NCBI GenBank assembly: GCA_027064485.1 | Contig: JAMOPR010000150.1 | Coordinates: forward strand, 1 to 11,740 | DNA: 11,740 bases | DNA from: Desulfurobacteriaceae bacterium | GTDB lineage: Bacteria > Aquificota > Aquificia > Desulfurobacteriales > Desulfurobacteriaceae | Reading direction: 5' to 3' | In this document: positions 1 to 7,575 of the stretch, piece after piece | How the letters are laid out: every line of letters begins with the position of its first letter | How positions within the stretch are numbered: the stretch's first letter is position 1 | Notes under the pieces: generated by a model | Seen by the model: the letters and a program-made list of their open reading frames with translations, nothing else | Databases searched by the model: none | Told to the model about the DNA's origin: nothing | Made by a program: the position numbers and the translations under genes

Positions 1-2949
1 AATAAAACCTATCATGGATGTAGCCGTAAAGTAAGTTATTTTTCCTAACAACTGTGTCATCAACCAGTGTCCCGGTATTATTCCTATCATAGTCAAAGGA
101 ATTGGAATCATTATTATCATAGGAACTATAAAAGATTGAAACTGTCCAACTATCAACAGGTAAATCAAAATCAACGCCACTATAAAAGCTGCACCCATAT
201 CCCTAAAAGTTTCGTAGGTTATCTGCCACTCTCCATCCCACTTCATCTTTGGTTTAAAGTCGGTTTCTGGTATCGAAGGAGGAATAAAGGAGTATTCAAG
301 TTTGTAACCATCGGGAAGTGGATGAGTGGAAAGATAGCGGTTTATCTGAAGTATCGGATATATAGGAGCTTCATACTTTCCAGAAACATCCGCAATTACG
401 TAAGAAACGGGATGCAAGTTTTTATGATATATAGTTTTATCAGCCAAAACCTTTTTAACTTCAACTAACTCTCTTAAAGGTATCAACTTTCCCGTTTTAC
501 TCATAACAGAAAGGTTCAAAATGTCCTCTATGCTCTCTCTCTGACTTCTCGGCAGTCTCACAAAAATAGAAACGGGGTCAGAATCGTAATCGGTGTGAGC
601 CTCCGAAACGGTAGCACCTTTAAGCGCCATAGAGATAGTTTGAGCTATCTGAGCTTCCGTAACTCCAGATTCCCGTGCTTTTCTTCTCTTAACTTTAAAC
701 TCGTATTTATAATAATCGTCATCTACCAACGTATCTATGTCAACAACTCCAGGAGTTTGCTTAAAGATTTCCTCAACTTCTTTTGCTATTCTCCTCCTAA
801 CAGCATCATCTTTTCCGTAAATCTCTGCTACCAGAGTAGAAAGAACGGGAGGACCCGGAGGAACTTCAACAACTTTTACGTTAGCTCTTGGGTCAACTTT
901 CTTGGCAACAGCTTCTATTTTAGGTCTCTCTTCTTTTGCTATATCGTGAGACTGCCTTTTTCTTTCGTGTTTATCTATAAGGTTTATCCTGATATCAGCT
1001 ACATTTCCGCCCCTTCTCAAATAGTAATGTCTTACAAGACCGTTAAAGTCGAAAGGAGAAGCAGTCCCTATGTAAGCTTCAAAATCCTTAACCTCTGGTA
1101 TGGTTTGCAGATAGTTGGATATAGCTTTCACTACTCTTGCCGTTTCTTCCAATGAAGTGCCTTCCGGCATATCAACAACCACCTGAAATTCGCTTTTATT
1201 GTCAAAAGGTAATAGTTTTACTATCACGTCTTTTGTATAGAAAAGAAGAACAGAACCTACCATCAACGCAACAACTGTTAGAAGAAAAGCTCCCCTCTTT
1301 ACAGAAGAATCGAGAAGAGGTCTAACTACTCGATTATAAATCTTATACGTTCTGGTTTCTTCTAAAGATACTTTTTCCTCACCTTCCGATTCCTTACGGA
1401 GGAGGTAATAAGCAGCCCAAGGAGATATAACGAAAGCAACTATAAGGGAGAAAAACATCGCCACAGAAGCATTTACCGGAATAGGCTTCATATAAGGTCC
1501 CATAAGACCTCTAACAAATGCCATCGGAAGAAGAGCCGCTATTACTGTAAAGGTAGCCAAAATAGTGGGATTACCGACTTCTGCTACAGCGTAAATAGCA
1601 GCTTGTAAAGGAGGCATTTGCTTCATTTTAAGGTGTCTGTGAATGTTTTCAACCACGACAATTGCATCGTCAACCAAAAGACCCAAGGTAAATATGAGGG
1701 CAAATAGAGTTACACGGTTTAAGGTATATCCCGTTAAAAGGTCAACGAAAAGAGTTAGAGACAAGGTGGTTGGTATTGCAATAGAAACGACTAAAGCCTC
1801 TTTTACCCCCAACGTTAAGCCGATGAAAATAACAACGGCAAAAATAGCTATACCCAAATGGAACATAAGTTCTTTGAACTTGTCTTCAGCCGTTTTTCCG
1901 TAGTTTCTGGTAACAGTTATGTGAACAGAAGGAGGAAAAATTTTGTCTTTAATCTCATTGACCTTATCAAGAATCTGTTGAGCCACTACTACGGCGTTAG
2001 TTCCTTTCTTTTTAGCTATTGCTACGGTAACTGCTGGAAATTGATTACCGTGAGTTTCAAGAAATTCCTTACTCACACCATCTTTTTCTGCGTGAGGACC
2101 AAAACCTATGTAAACGTAATTGTTGGGGTCAATCGGAGCATCTACAACTTTTGCAACATCTTTCAAATACACCGGTTTACCGTTGTAAACGGCAACTACC
2201 AGATTCTTCAAATCATCCAAACTCTTTATAAACTCCCCAGCTTCAACAGGAAATTCCTTATTATCTTTGGTAATTTCTCCGGCAGGTAACTTAACATTTG
2301 CTGATTTGATTGCTTGTGCTATTTGAAGCAGAGTAACGTGATAATTTTTAAGCTTATTTTCATCCACTATTACCTTAAACCTTCTTGTATCACCACCGAT
2401 TATCCAACTTTTTGAAACGTTTTCCACCTGCTTAAGCTGAAGGCACATTTCTTTAGCAAACTTTCTAAGCTCGTAAGGAGGAAGTTTATCGCTCCACAGC
2501 GTTAATGTTACTATAGGAACATCGTTAATATCCTTTGGTTTCACCAAGGGTTGCAGAGCACCGGGAGGCAATTTATCAAGGTTTGACATCAACTTATTGT
2601 AAAGCCTAACCAGCGCATCTTCCATGTTTTCACCAACTTTAAAACGGGCAATTATTAAAGCCATACCAGGCTTTGAAATGGAATAAACATAATCCATCCC
2701 TTTCACTTCCCAGATTAACTTCTCAAATCTCGTTGCTAACTTTCTTTCAACTTCCTTTGCAGAAGCTCCCGGATAGGGAATGAAAATATCAATCATAGGA
2801 ACAACAATCTGAGGCTCTTCTTCCTTTGGGGTAAAAATAATCGCAGCAACTCCTATTAAAAGAGAAGCCAGCAAAATCAGAGGAGTTATTTTCGAAGTAA
2901 TAAATCTTTTAGCTATATTTCCTGCTATACCAAGCTGCACGTTTTTCAT
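1..2949 (-). CDS. RND-family efflux permease, AcrB/HAE1-like (C-terminus beyond window edge)
   Basis: Inner-membrane proton-driven pump that would export its substrate through a periplasmic adaptor and an outer-membrane channel. The frame is open from ATG at 2949 to position 1, giving 983 residues. TM1 lies at about residues 22-40 and is followed by a PYPGAS segment (59-64) typical of the porter domain. The TM4 motif LVDDAIVVVEN carries the adjacent acidic pair D427/D428, equivalent to the proton-relay Asp pair of AcrB. Hydrophobic stretches then alternate with a second large periplasmic loop. The visible end (TSMIGFI) falls where AcrB enters TM10, so roughly 110 residues, including the relay Lys and the last helices, are off-window. 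The start is set by GAGGGG six bases upstream, inside the end of the adaptor gene. The PKEEEP segment after TM1 suggests a HAE1-like rather than a heavy-metal CusA/CzcA transporter. The substrate cannot be told. Family call is firm. Confidence 0.95.
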   Translation of the reverse strand, partial: MKNVQLGIAGNIAKRFITSKITPLILLASLLIGVAAIIFTPKEEEPQIVVPMIDIFIPYPGASAKEVERKLATRFEKLIWEVKGMDYVYSISKPGMALIIARFKVGENMEDALVRLYNKLMSNLDKLPPGALQPLVKPKDINDVPIVTLTLWSDKLPPYELRKFAKEMCLQLKQVENVSKSWIIGGDTRRFKVIVDENKLKNYHVTLLQIAQAIKSANVKLPAGEITKDNKEFPVEAGEFIKSLDDLKNLVVAVYNGKPVYLKDVAKVVDAPIDPNNYVYIGFGPHAEKDGVSKEFLETHGNQFPAVTVAIAKKKGTNAVVVAQQILDKVNEIKDKIFPPSVHITVTRNYGKTAEDKFKELMFHLGIAIFAVVIFIGLTLGVKEALVVSIAIPTTLSLTLFVDLLTGYTLNRVTLFALIFTLGLLVDDAIVVVENIHRHLKMKQMPPLQAAIYAVAEVGNPTILATFTVIAALLPMAFVRGLMGPYMKPIPVNASVAMFFSLIVAFVISPWAAYYLLRKESEGEEKVSLEETRTYKIYNRVVRPLLDSSVKRGAFLLTVVALMVGSVLLFYTKDVIVKLLPFDNKSEFQVVVDMPEGTSLEETARVVKAISNYLQTIPEVKDFEAYIGTASPFDFNGLVRHYYLRRGGNVADIRINLIDKHERKRQSHDIAKEERPKIEAVAKKVDPRANVKVVEVPPGPPVLSTLVAEIYGKDDAVRRRIAKEVEEIFKQTPGVVDIDTLVDDDYYKYEFKVKRRKARESGVTEAQIAQTISMALKGATVSEAHTDYDSDPVSIFVRLPRSQRESIEDILNLSVMSKTGKLIPLRELVEVKKVLADKTIYHKNLHPVSYVIADVSGKYEAPIYPILQINRYLSTHPLPDGYKLEYSFIPPSIPETDFKPKMKWDGEWQITYETFRDMGAAFIVALILIYLLIVGQFQSFIVPMIIMIPIPLTMIGIIPGHWLMTQLLGKITYFTATSMIGFI

Positions 2950-2952
2950 CTT

Positions 2953-4125
2953 CTACCCCTCTACTTTTGCTCCATCAAAAAGGCTGTTCACGTTAGAAAC
3001 AGCTATCCTGTCCCCAACGTGAAGTCCAGAGACAATCTCAACTCTATCCCCTAACACTTTTCCGGTCTTCACATACCTCAAATGCGCAACATTGTTGTTA
3101 TCTATAACGTAAACATATTCAAGTGCTCCAACCCTGTATATCGCAGATTTGGGAACAAAAATACTTTTTTCGATTCTCTCTGGAATATAAACAGTCGCAT
3201 ACATTCCCGGTATTATTCCTTCTTGCTCCTTTAATTCAACCTTAACCCCAAATTTATGAGATACAGGGTCAGCATCCTTATCTATTTCTACTATACGACC
3301 AACAAACTCTTTCCCGTTTATCTTAACCGTTAACGTATCACCTTCCTTTAACTTCCCAGAATATTTAGAATCCACAAAAGCTTTAACCTGAAGTGGATAC
3401 GTCCCTATTTTCAAAACACCCACTCCCGGGGAAACCAAGTTACCTTCATCCACAAGCTTTTGTAAAACAACACCATCCTCAGGAGATTTCAAGTAAGTAA
3501 ACGAGATATAAGTTTTTGCTTTATCAAGCATTGCTTTTGCCTGTTCTCTTTTAGCCAGTATTTGACTCTTTTTAGCTTTCAATTGTTTCTCTTTTTCTTT
3601 CACTGCTTCAAGATTGGCTTTTGCAATCTCATACTGCGCTTTAATCTCATCAAATTTTTGTTTTGATACTGCTTCTTCCTTCAGAAGTTTTTTAAATCTC
3701 ATAAATGTCCTTTTAGCAAGCTCAAACGATGCTTCTGCAGCTCTTTCACGAGCTCTCACTTCTTTTAAAGCACTGGAAATCTCACGTAAACCAGCATCCG
3801 CTTCTTTCACCGCCGCTATTGCCCTTTTAAGCTCAGGGGTAAGAACATCTTTATCAATTACTGCCAAAACTTCCCCCTTTTTAACCCTACCTCCCGGCTT
3901 CACATTTATTTTCAGTATATATCCCGATACTTTGGGAGATACAATAATCTGGTCACTTGGTATTACCATTCCAGAAAATGAACTCTTACTTTCTATTTGC
4001 TTAGAACTAACAGTTTCAATCTTTACATCACTTACCGTCTTAAACTTCAAATTTTCCACTTTCTCTTGCGAATTACACGAAAAAAGTAATGACAAAACCA
4101 TACCTATCAAAATTACACTGCGCAT
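2953..4125 (-). CDS. RND efflux periplasmic adaptor (membrane fusion protein), lipoprotein
   Basis: Periplasmic adaptor that links an RND pump to an outer-membrane channel. It has 390 residues, a normal length. A short N-terminal hydrophobic stretch ends in LLFSC, a lipobox with Cys17 as the lipidation site, and the mature protein would begin CNSQE. A lipoyl-like half-motif (residues about 62-90, VSPKVSGYI then VKPGGRVKKGEVL) is followed by a Lys/Glu/Ala-rich alpha-helical hairpin at about 95-210. The second lipoyl half (SPEDGVVLQKLVDEGNLV) follows, then beta-barrel and membrane-proximal domains (GMYATVYIP, VPKSAIYR, GLHVGDRIAVSN). GGAGAGG at 4135-4141 (9 bases from the ATG) supports the start. 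It is co-transcribed with the permease starting 3 bases downstream. Asn at +2 of the mature lipoprotein gives no reliable inner/outer-membrane sorting prediction outside Enterobacteria. Adaptor role is certain, substrate unknown. Confidence 0.94.
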   Translation of the reverse strand: MRSVILIGMVLSLLFSCNSQEKVENLKFKTVSDVKIETVSSKQIESKSSFSGMVIPSDQIIVSPKVSGYILKINVKPGGRVKKGEVLAVIDKDVLTPELKRAIAAVKEADAGLREISSALKEVRARERAAEASFELAKRTFMRFKKLLKEEAVSKQKFDEIKAQYEIAKANLEAVKEKEKQLKAKKSQILAKREQAKAMLDKAKTYISFTYLKSPEDGVVLQKLVDEGNLVSPGVGVLKIGTYPLQVKAFVDSKYSGKLKEGDTLTVKINGKEFVGRIVEIDKDADPVSHKFGVKVELKEQEGIIPGMYATVYIPERIEKSIFVPKSAIYRVGALEYVYVIDNNNVAHLRYVKTGKVLGDRVEIVSGLHVGDRIAVSNVNSLFDGAKVEG

Positions 4126-4168
4126 CGCTATTTACCTCTCCCAAAGTAAAATTTTTTCGTGAACTATT

Positions 4169-4196
4169 ATTTTATTAGAATTAATTAGGATGTCAA
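4169..4196 (-). promoter_or_regulatory. Sigma-70-type promoter for the adaptor-RND operon
   Basis: Read on the minus strand, TTGACA (4196-4191) is followed after 16 bases by TAAAAT (4174-4169). The -35 is a perfect match and the -10 is one base from TATAAT. Transcription would start near 4162, leaving a leader of about 37 bases that contains the ribosome binding site. The region is AT-rich, so chance matches to the -10 are easy, but the pair lies at the right distance from the gene. Confidence 0.6.
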
Positions 4197-4211
4197 GCAT
4201 TACAAAATTTT

Positions 4212-4227
4212 AGTGTTAAAGGACACT
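4212..4227. promoter_or_regulatory. Inverted repeat AGTGT-N6-ACACT, possible operator
   Basis: Perfect 5-base arms (4212-4216 and 4223-4227) around TAAAGG. The right arm shares its last base with the -35 hexamer of the hydrogenase promoter, and the element lies between the two divergent -35 boxes. That is a position where a dimeric regulator could affect both operons. It does not resemble FNR/CRP or Rex half-sites. Arms this short can occur by chance in 188 bases, so the call is speculative. Confidence 0.25.
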
Positions 4228-4255
4228 TGACTCGATTTGATTTACCGAATATAAT
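4227..4255 (+). promoter_or_regulatory. Sigma-70-type promoter for the hydrogenase operon
   Basis: TTGACT (4227-4232), a 17-base spacer, and a perfect TATAAT (4250-4255). Initiation would be near 4262, giving a leader of about 52 bases before the ATG at 4314. The leader contains the palindrome GCAATTGC (4273-4280) and a weak hairpin CAAAT/ATTTG (4287-4291 with 4298-4302) whose last base is the first base of the Shine-Dalgarno sequence. No riboswitch-like structure is apparent. This is the best promoter match in the window and the only one seen upstream of the four-gene operon. Confidence 0.7.
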
Positions 4256-4301
4256 ACTCTACGCATGATTAAGCAATTGCATAAAACAAATTTTAATATT
4301 T

Positions 4302-4308
4302 GGAGAGG
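4302..4308 (+). promoter_or_regulatory. Ribosome binding site of hdrA-mvhD
   Basis: GGAGAGG lies 5 bases before ATG 4314 and 8 before ATG 4317. It excludes the in-frame GTG at 4308 as a start, because that codon begins inside this site. Confidence 0.75.
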
Positions 4309-4313
4309 TGGTC

Positions 4314-6626
4314 ATGATGGAAGAGCCAAGGATAGGGGTTATCCTTTGCACCTGCGGTGACGTTCTCAAATCAAAAATAGATTTTGATTCCCTTAAAACT
4401 TTCGCTGAAAACCTTCCAGGTGTAGAAAAGGTAATAGTTACAAAAGACTTTTGCAAACAACCAGAAAAACAAGCAGCAGAACTAAAAGGTAAAGTAGATG
4501 CCTTAATCTTCGGAGGTTGTTCCGAAAGGTCATCACTTCAGTTCAACGAAGACCGCATAGAAAAACTCATGGTAGCTTTAGGCTTAGACCCTGCGGCATG
4601 GGAAACGCTCAATCTAAGGGAACAGTGCTACTACATCCATGACGATATAGAGCAAATAAACAACAAAGTGAAAGACATGCTTTTAATGGCTTACGAAAAA
4701 GTCAAAACGAACGTTCCAGCATTAAAAGAGGAAAACCTAAAAAAGAAAGTTTTAGTAGTCGGCGGAGGAGTAGCAGGTCAACGTTGTGCCCAAGCCTTAT
4801 CTGATTTAGGAATTGAAACCACGTTAGTTGAAGAGAAACCTTACCTTGGCGGCAACGCAGCGAGAATAGCTTTGCTGTGGCAGTCTGAATCCTCACCATC
4901 ATTCTGCACAAGCGAGTGTGTAATTCCCGTTGTAGGCAGAGACACAATGATAAAAGATAACATTAAAGTAATGGTTAACTCCGAAATTGCCGGCGTCGTA
5001 AAGGAAAACGGCGACTTCAAAGTAAGAATACTGCAAAAAGCACAAAAAGTTGACCCAACAAAGTGCATTTCCTGTGGTGAATGTGCAAAAGTATGTCCTG
5101 TTGAAATTCCTAATCCATTTAATTTGGGTAAAACAAAGAGAAAAGCTATCGATAAAGATTTTCCCCTTGCAATTCCAGACTCTTACAACATCGTTGATTC
5201 AGCCTGCACCAATTGTGGAAAATGCGTAGAGGTTTGTCCGACAAACGCTATAGACCTAAACGCCGAAGATAAATACGTCGAAGACGAATTCGGCGCAATC
5301 GTAATAGCTACAGGAATTGACGGAAAGGATATGAGTGCTTATGAAGAACTGGGATACAAGTATCCTGAAGTTGTAACACTTTTCGAATATGAAAGATACG
5401 TAGCAAACAACTTTTTCGGGAAAAAACCAAAAGAAATATCCTTTGTTTTATGTAAAAAAGATGACGTAGGTTACTGTTCAAGACTTTGTTGTCTTGCCAC
5501 TGTTAAGGCAGCAGCAATACTTGCCAAGAATCATCCAGATGTAAAGGTAAAAGTTTTTTACAGAAGTCTGAGAACAACAGGAAGAACGTTCGAAGAACTA
5601 AGAAGAAGAGCAGAAAAAGGCGGCGTTGAATTCATAGAAGAAGCAGTAGAAAGAATAGAAAAAGACGAAAACGGTAAACTTCTGATTAAAGGAGAAAAAG
5701 GAACTTACTCATCGGAAATGGCTGTTTTGGCAGAACCTTTAATTCCATCTCAAATAAAACTTACCAACATGCTTAACGTTCAAACTGACCAATTCGGATT
5801 TCCTCTGGAATTCCAACCAAGAGTAATTAACCCTATAGAAACATACGTTGAAAGAGTTTTCGTAGCAGGAAGTGCAAAAGGATTCAAAGATGTTCAAGAA
5901 AGTATTGAATCAGGTTTAGGAGCGGCAGTTAAAGTTTACAAAGCATTAAAAGGACAAAACAAAAAGTATTACTCAGTAATAGACCAAGATAAGTGTTCAA
6001 GATGTGAAACATGCTTAATGTGCTGTCCCCACGGCGCTATAAGCCTTAAAAATGCTGAAAGTGAAGAAAAAACAATCGTGGAAATAGACCCCAATTTGTG
6101 TAGAGGATGCGGTCTTTGCTATTCAGCATGTCCTTCAAAGGCAATTAAGTTTTCCAACCTCGAAGATGAGCAATTAATAAGAATGGCTGAAGTCGCATTC
6201 AAACACTTACCGAAAGACAAACCAAGAATTCTGGCATTCCTGTGTTACTGGTGTGCATACGGAGCAGCAGACCTCATGGGTATAAAGCTAAAAGAAAAAC
6301 TACCGGAAAACTTTAGAAGCATAAGAGTAAGGTGTTCTGCTTCTTTAAGCCTTGACGTCATAGCCGAAATTATTGAAAGAGATTTGGCAGACGGAATTAT
6401 TGTTGCAGGATGTCCAAAAGATAACTGCCACCACATCTGGGGTAACTACATGCAGGAAAACAGAATAGAAATGTTCAAGGAATCCTTAAAAATGTTAGGA
6501 GTAAACGACAAAATCGTTCGCTGGGAATACATCGGTGTTCCAAACGGTAAGAAGCTTGCCAATGTGATAAGAGAAGTTAATGAAACTCTCCTCAAAGTTA
6601 AAGGAGGTAGCCATGTCGAAGCCTAA
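4314..6626 (+). CDS. hdrA: HdrA-MvhD fusion: FAD/iron-sulfur electron-transfer subunit of an Mvh-type hydrogenase
   Basis: Cytoplasmic flavo-iron-sulfur protein of 770 residues that would receive electrons from the hydrogenase and pass or bifurcate them at FAD. The HdrA N-domain shows the family cysteine pattern: C12-T-C14-G, C47, C69 and C105 (REQC). The FAD Rossmann motif is G150-G-G-V-A-G155. C198/C202 sit at the usual CxxxC position before an inserted two-cluster ferredoxin domain (C251/254/257/261 and C298/301/304/308). The flavin fold resumes with a YCSRLCC segment. A C-terminal two-cluster ferredoxin follows (C561/564/567/571 and C596/599/602/606), then an MvhD domain from about 635 with LCYWCAYG (C644, C647), RCS (C674) and GC-x4-CHH (C700, C705). 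HdrA alone is about 650 residues, so the MvhD part is a genuine fusion. QmoB of sulfate reducers has a similar layout and is an alternative name. The hydrogenase genes directly downstream favour the Mvh role. First gene of its operon; either ATG 4314 or 4317 could be used. Confidence 0.93.
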   Translation: MMEEPRIGVILCTCGDVLKSKIDFDSLKTFAENLPGVEKVIVTKDFCKQPEKQAAELKGKVDALIFGGCSERSSLQFNEDRIEKLMVALGLDPAAWETLNLREQCYYIHDDIEQINNKVKDMLLMAYEKVKTNVPALKEENLKKKVLVVGGGVAGQRCAQALSDLGIETTLVEEKPYLGGNAARIALLWQSESSPSFCTSECVIPVVGRDTMIKDNIKVMVNSEIAGVVKENGDFKVRILQKAQKVDPTKCISCGECAKVCPVEIPNPFNLGKTKRKAIDKDFPLAIPDSYNIVDSACTNCGKCVEVCPTNAIDLNAEDKYVEDEFGAIVIATGIDGKDMSAYEELGYKYPEVVTLFEYERYVANNFFGKKPKEISFVLCKKDDVGYCSRLCCLATVKAAAILAKNHPDVKVKVFYRSLRTTGRTFEELRRRAEKGGVEFIEEAVERIEKDENGKLLIKGEKGTYSSEMAVLAEPLIPSQIKLTNMLNVQTDQFGFPLEFQPRVINPIETYVERVFVAGSAKGFKDVQESIESGLGAAVKVYKALKGQNKKYYSVIDQDKCSRCETCLMCCPHGAISLKNAESEEKTIVEIDPNLCRGCGLCYSACPSKAIKFSNLEDEQLIRMAEVAFKHLPKDKPRILAFLCYWCAYGAADLMGIKLKEKLPENFRSIRVRCSASLSLDVIAEIIERDLADGIIVAGCPKDNCHHIWGNYMQENRIEMFKESLKMLGVNDKIVRWEYIGVPNGKKLANVIREVNETLLKVKGGSHVEA
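6600..6607 (+). promoter_or_regulatory. Ribosome binding site of mvhG inside the end of hdrA
   Basis: AAAGGAGG, a near-perfect Shine-Dalgarno, lies 5 bases before ATG 6613. It sits within the last codons of the upstream gene, so ribosomes finishing hdrA can re-initiate here. It rules out an earlier in-frame ATG at 6580. Confidence 0.85.
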
Positions 6627-7563
6627 ATTTGCCTATTACTTAGCCGGTGGATGTGCCGGATGTGACACATCGTTAGTAGATACTTCAAAAAAGTTGGTGG
6701 AATTTTTAGAGAACGTCGAGCTAATGTTTTTTGCACCAACGATAGCGGACTTTAAGTATAAAGATTTAGAAGCACTACCGGACAAATCTATAGATTTCGG
6801 ATTTTTCAGCGGAAACGTTAGAAACTCAGAACATGAACACATGGCAAAATTAATGAGAAGAAAATGTAAAACACTCATCGCTTTCGGTATATGCGCAAGT
6901 TTAGGTGGGATAAAAGGGCTTGTTAATCTTCATTCTCAAAAGGAGCTTATGGAAAAAGCTTATGTTGATACTCCTTCAACGGACAATCCAGAAAAAATCC
7001 TCCCCACCCCCCACTGCACCGTTGACGGCAAATACGACCTCGAACTGCCCGTCCTCAAACCAGCTAAAGCGTTAGACCAAGTAGTAGAAGTTGACTACTA
7101 CGTCGGCGGATGTCCACCATCCTACAACCACATCAAATGGATACTTGAAAAACTACTGTCAGGCGACCTGCCGCCTAAAGGCAGCTGGCTTACAATGGGT
7201 AAAGCCGTCTGTGACGTTTGTCCCAGAAACCCCATAAGACACGGCGGTATCAAAAAACGCCCAACAGAAGTTAAAAGAGTTTTAGGTGAAATACCAGAAG
7301 ATGTATGTTTACTTGAAGCAGGTTATCTCTGCCTTGGACCTGTAACTTTGGGAGATTGCGATGCAGCATGTTTGAAAGTTAACATCCCATGTAGAGGATG
7401 TGGTGGTCCAATACCGGGAGTAAGGGACTTCGGCGTCAAAGCCATAAGCACCATAGCTACAGCTATGGGAAGCCTTGATGTCCTCAAGAAAGTTCCCGAC
7501 CCAATGCACCTGTTCTACAGATACAGCTTGCCAAAATCATCGGTAATTAAACCAAAAGAATAA
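6613..7563 (+). CDS. mvhG: [NiFe]-hydrogenase small subunit, MvhG-like (group 3 type)
   Basis: Electron-transfer subunit of a cytoplasmic [NiFe]-hydrogenase, carrying electrons from the Ni-Fe site to the MvhD domain encoded just upstream. It has 316 residues. The proximal cluster ligands are visible: C14 and C17 in GGCAGCD, a Cys in FGICASLGG, and the Cys of GGCPPSYNHI. The C-terminal third carries further cysteines typical of the Mvh/Frh small subunits (CDVCPRNP, GYLCLGP, GDCDAAC, CRGCGGPIPGV), enough for medial and distal [4Fe-4S] clusters. There is no twin-arginine signal or membrane anchor, so it stays in the cytoplasm, unlike group 1 uptake enzymes. The first 14 bases overlap the end of hdrA. 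Asp follows C17 where many relatives have Glu; this is not invariant in the group. Assignment to the F420-non-reducing (Mvh) type rests on the HdrA-MvhD neighbour. Confidence 0.93.
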   Translation: MSKPKFAYYLAGGCAGCDTSLVDTSKKLVEFLENVELMFFAPTIADFKYKDLEALPDKSIDFGFFSGNVRNSEHEHMAKLMRRKCKTLIAFGICASLGGIKGLVNLHSQKELMEKAYVDTPSTDNPEKILPTPHCTVDGKYDLELPVLKPAKALDQVVEVDYYVGGCPPSYNHIKWILEKLLSGDLPPKGSWLTMGKAVCDVCPRNPIRHGGIKKRPTEVKRVLGEIPEDVCLLEAGYLCLGPVTLGDCDAACLKVNIPCRGCGGPIPGVRDFGVKAISTIATAMGSLDVLKKVPDPMHLFYRYSLPKSSVIKPKE

Positions 7564-7565
7564 TT

Positions 7566-7571
7566 GGAGGA
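7566..7571 (+). promoter_or_regulatory. Ribosome binding site of mvhA
   Basis: GGAGGA, 4 bases before ATG 7576, lies in the 12-base gap after the mvhG stop. It favours ATG 7576 over the in-frame TTG at 7564, which overlaps this site. Confidence 0.8.
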
Positions 7572-7575
7572 AGCA

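Noticed and set aside
595..2289. Plus-strand frames of 86-186 codons opposite the RND gene
   Set aside because: They are antisense shadows: the minus strand is one continuous 983-codon RND permease with family motifs, and the plus frames show no recognisable domain.
3614..4162. Plus-strand 182-codon frame opposite the adaptor gene
   Set aside because: Antisense shadow of the Lys/Glu/Ala-rich coiled coil of the adaptor, which reads as Ser/Phe/Leu-rich sequence on the other strand.
4308..4313. GTG at 4308 as the hdrA start
   Set aside because: It starts within the GGAGAGG ribosome binding site; ATG 4314 or 4317 has correct spacing.
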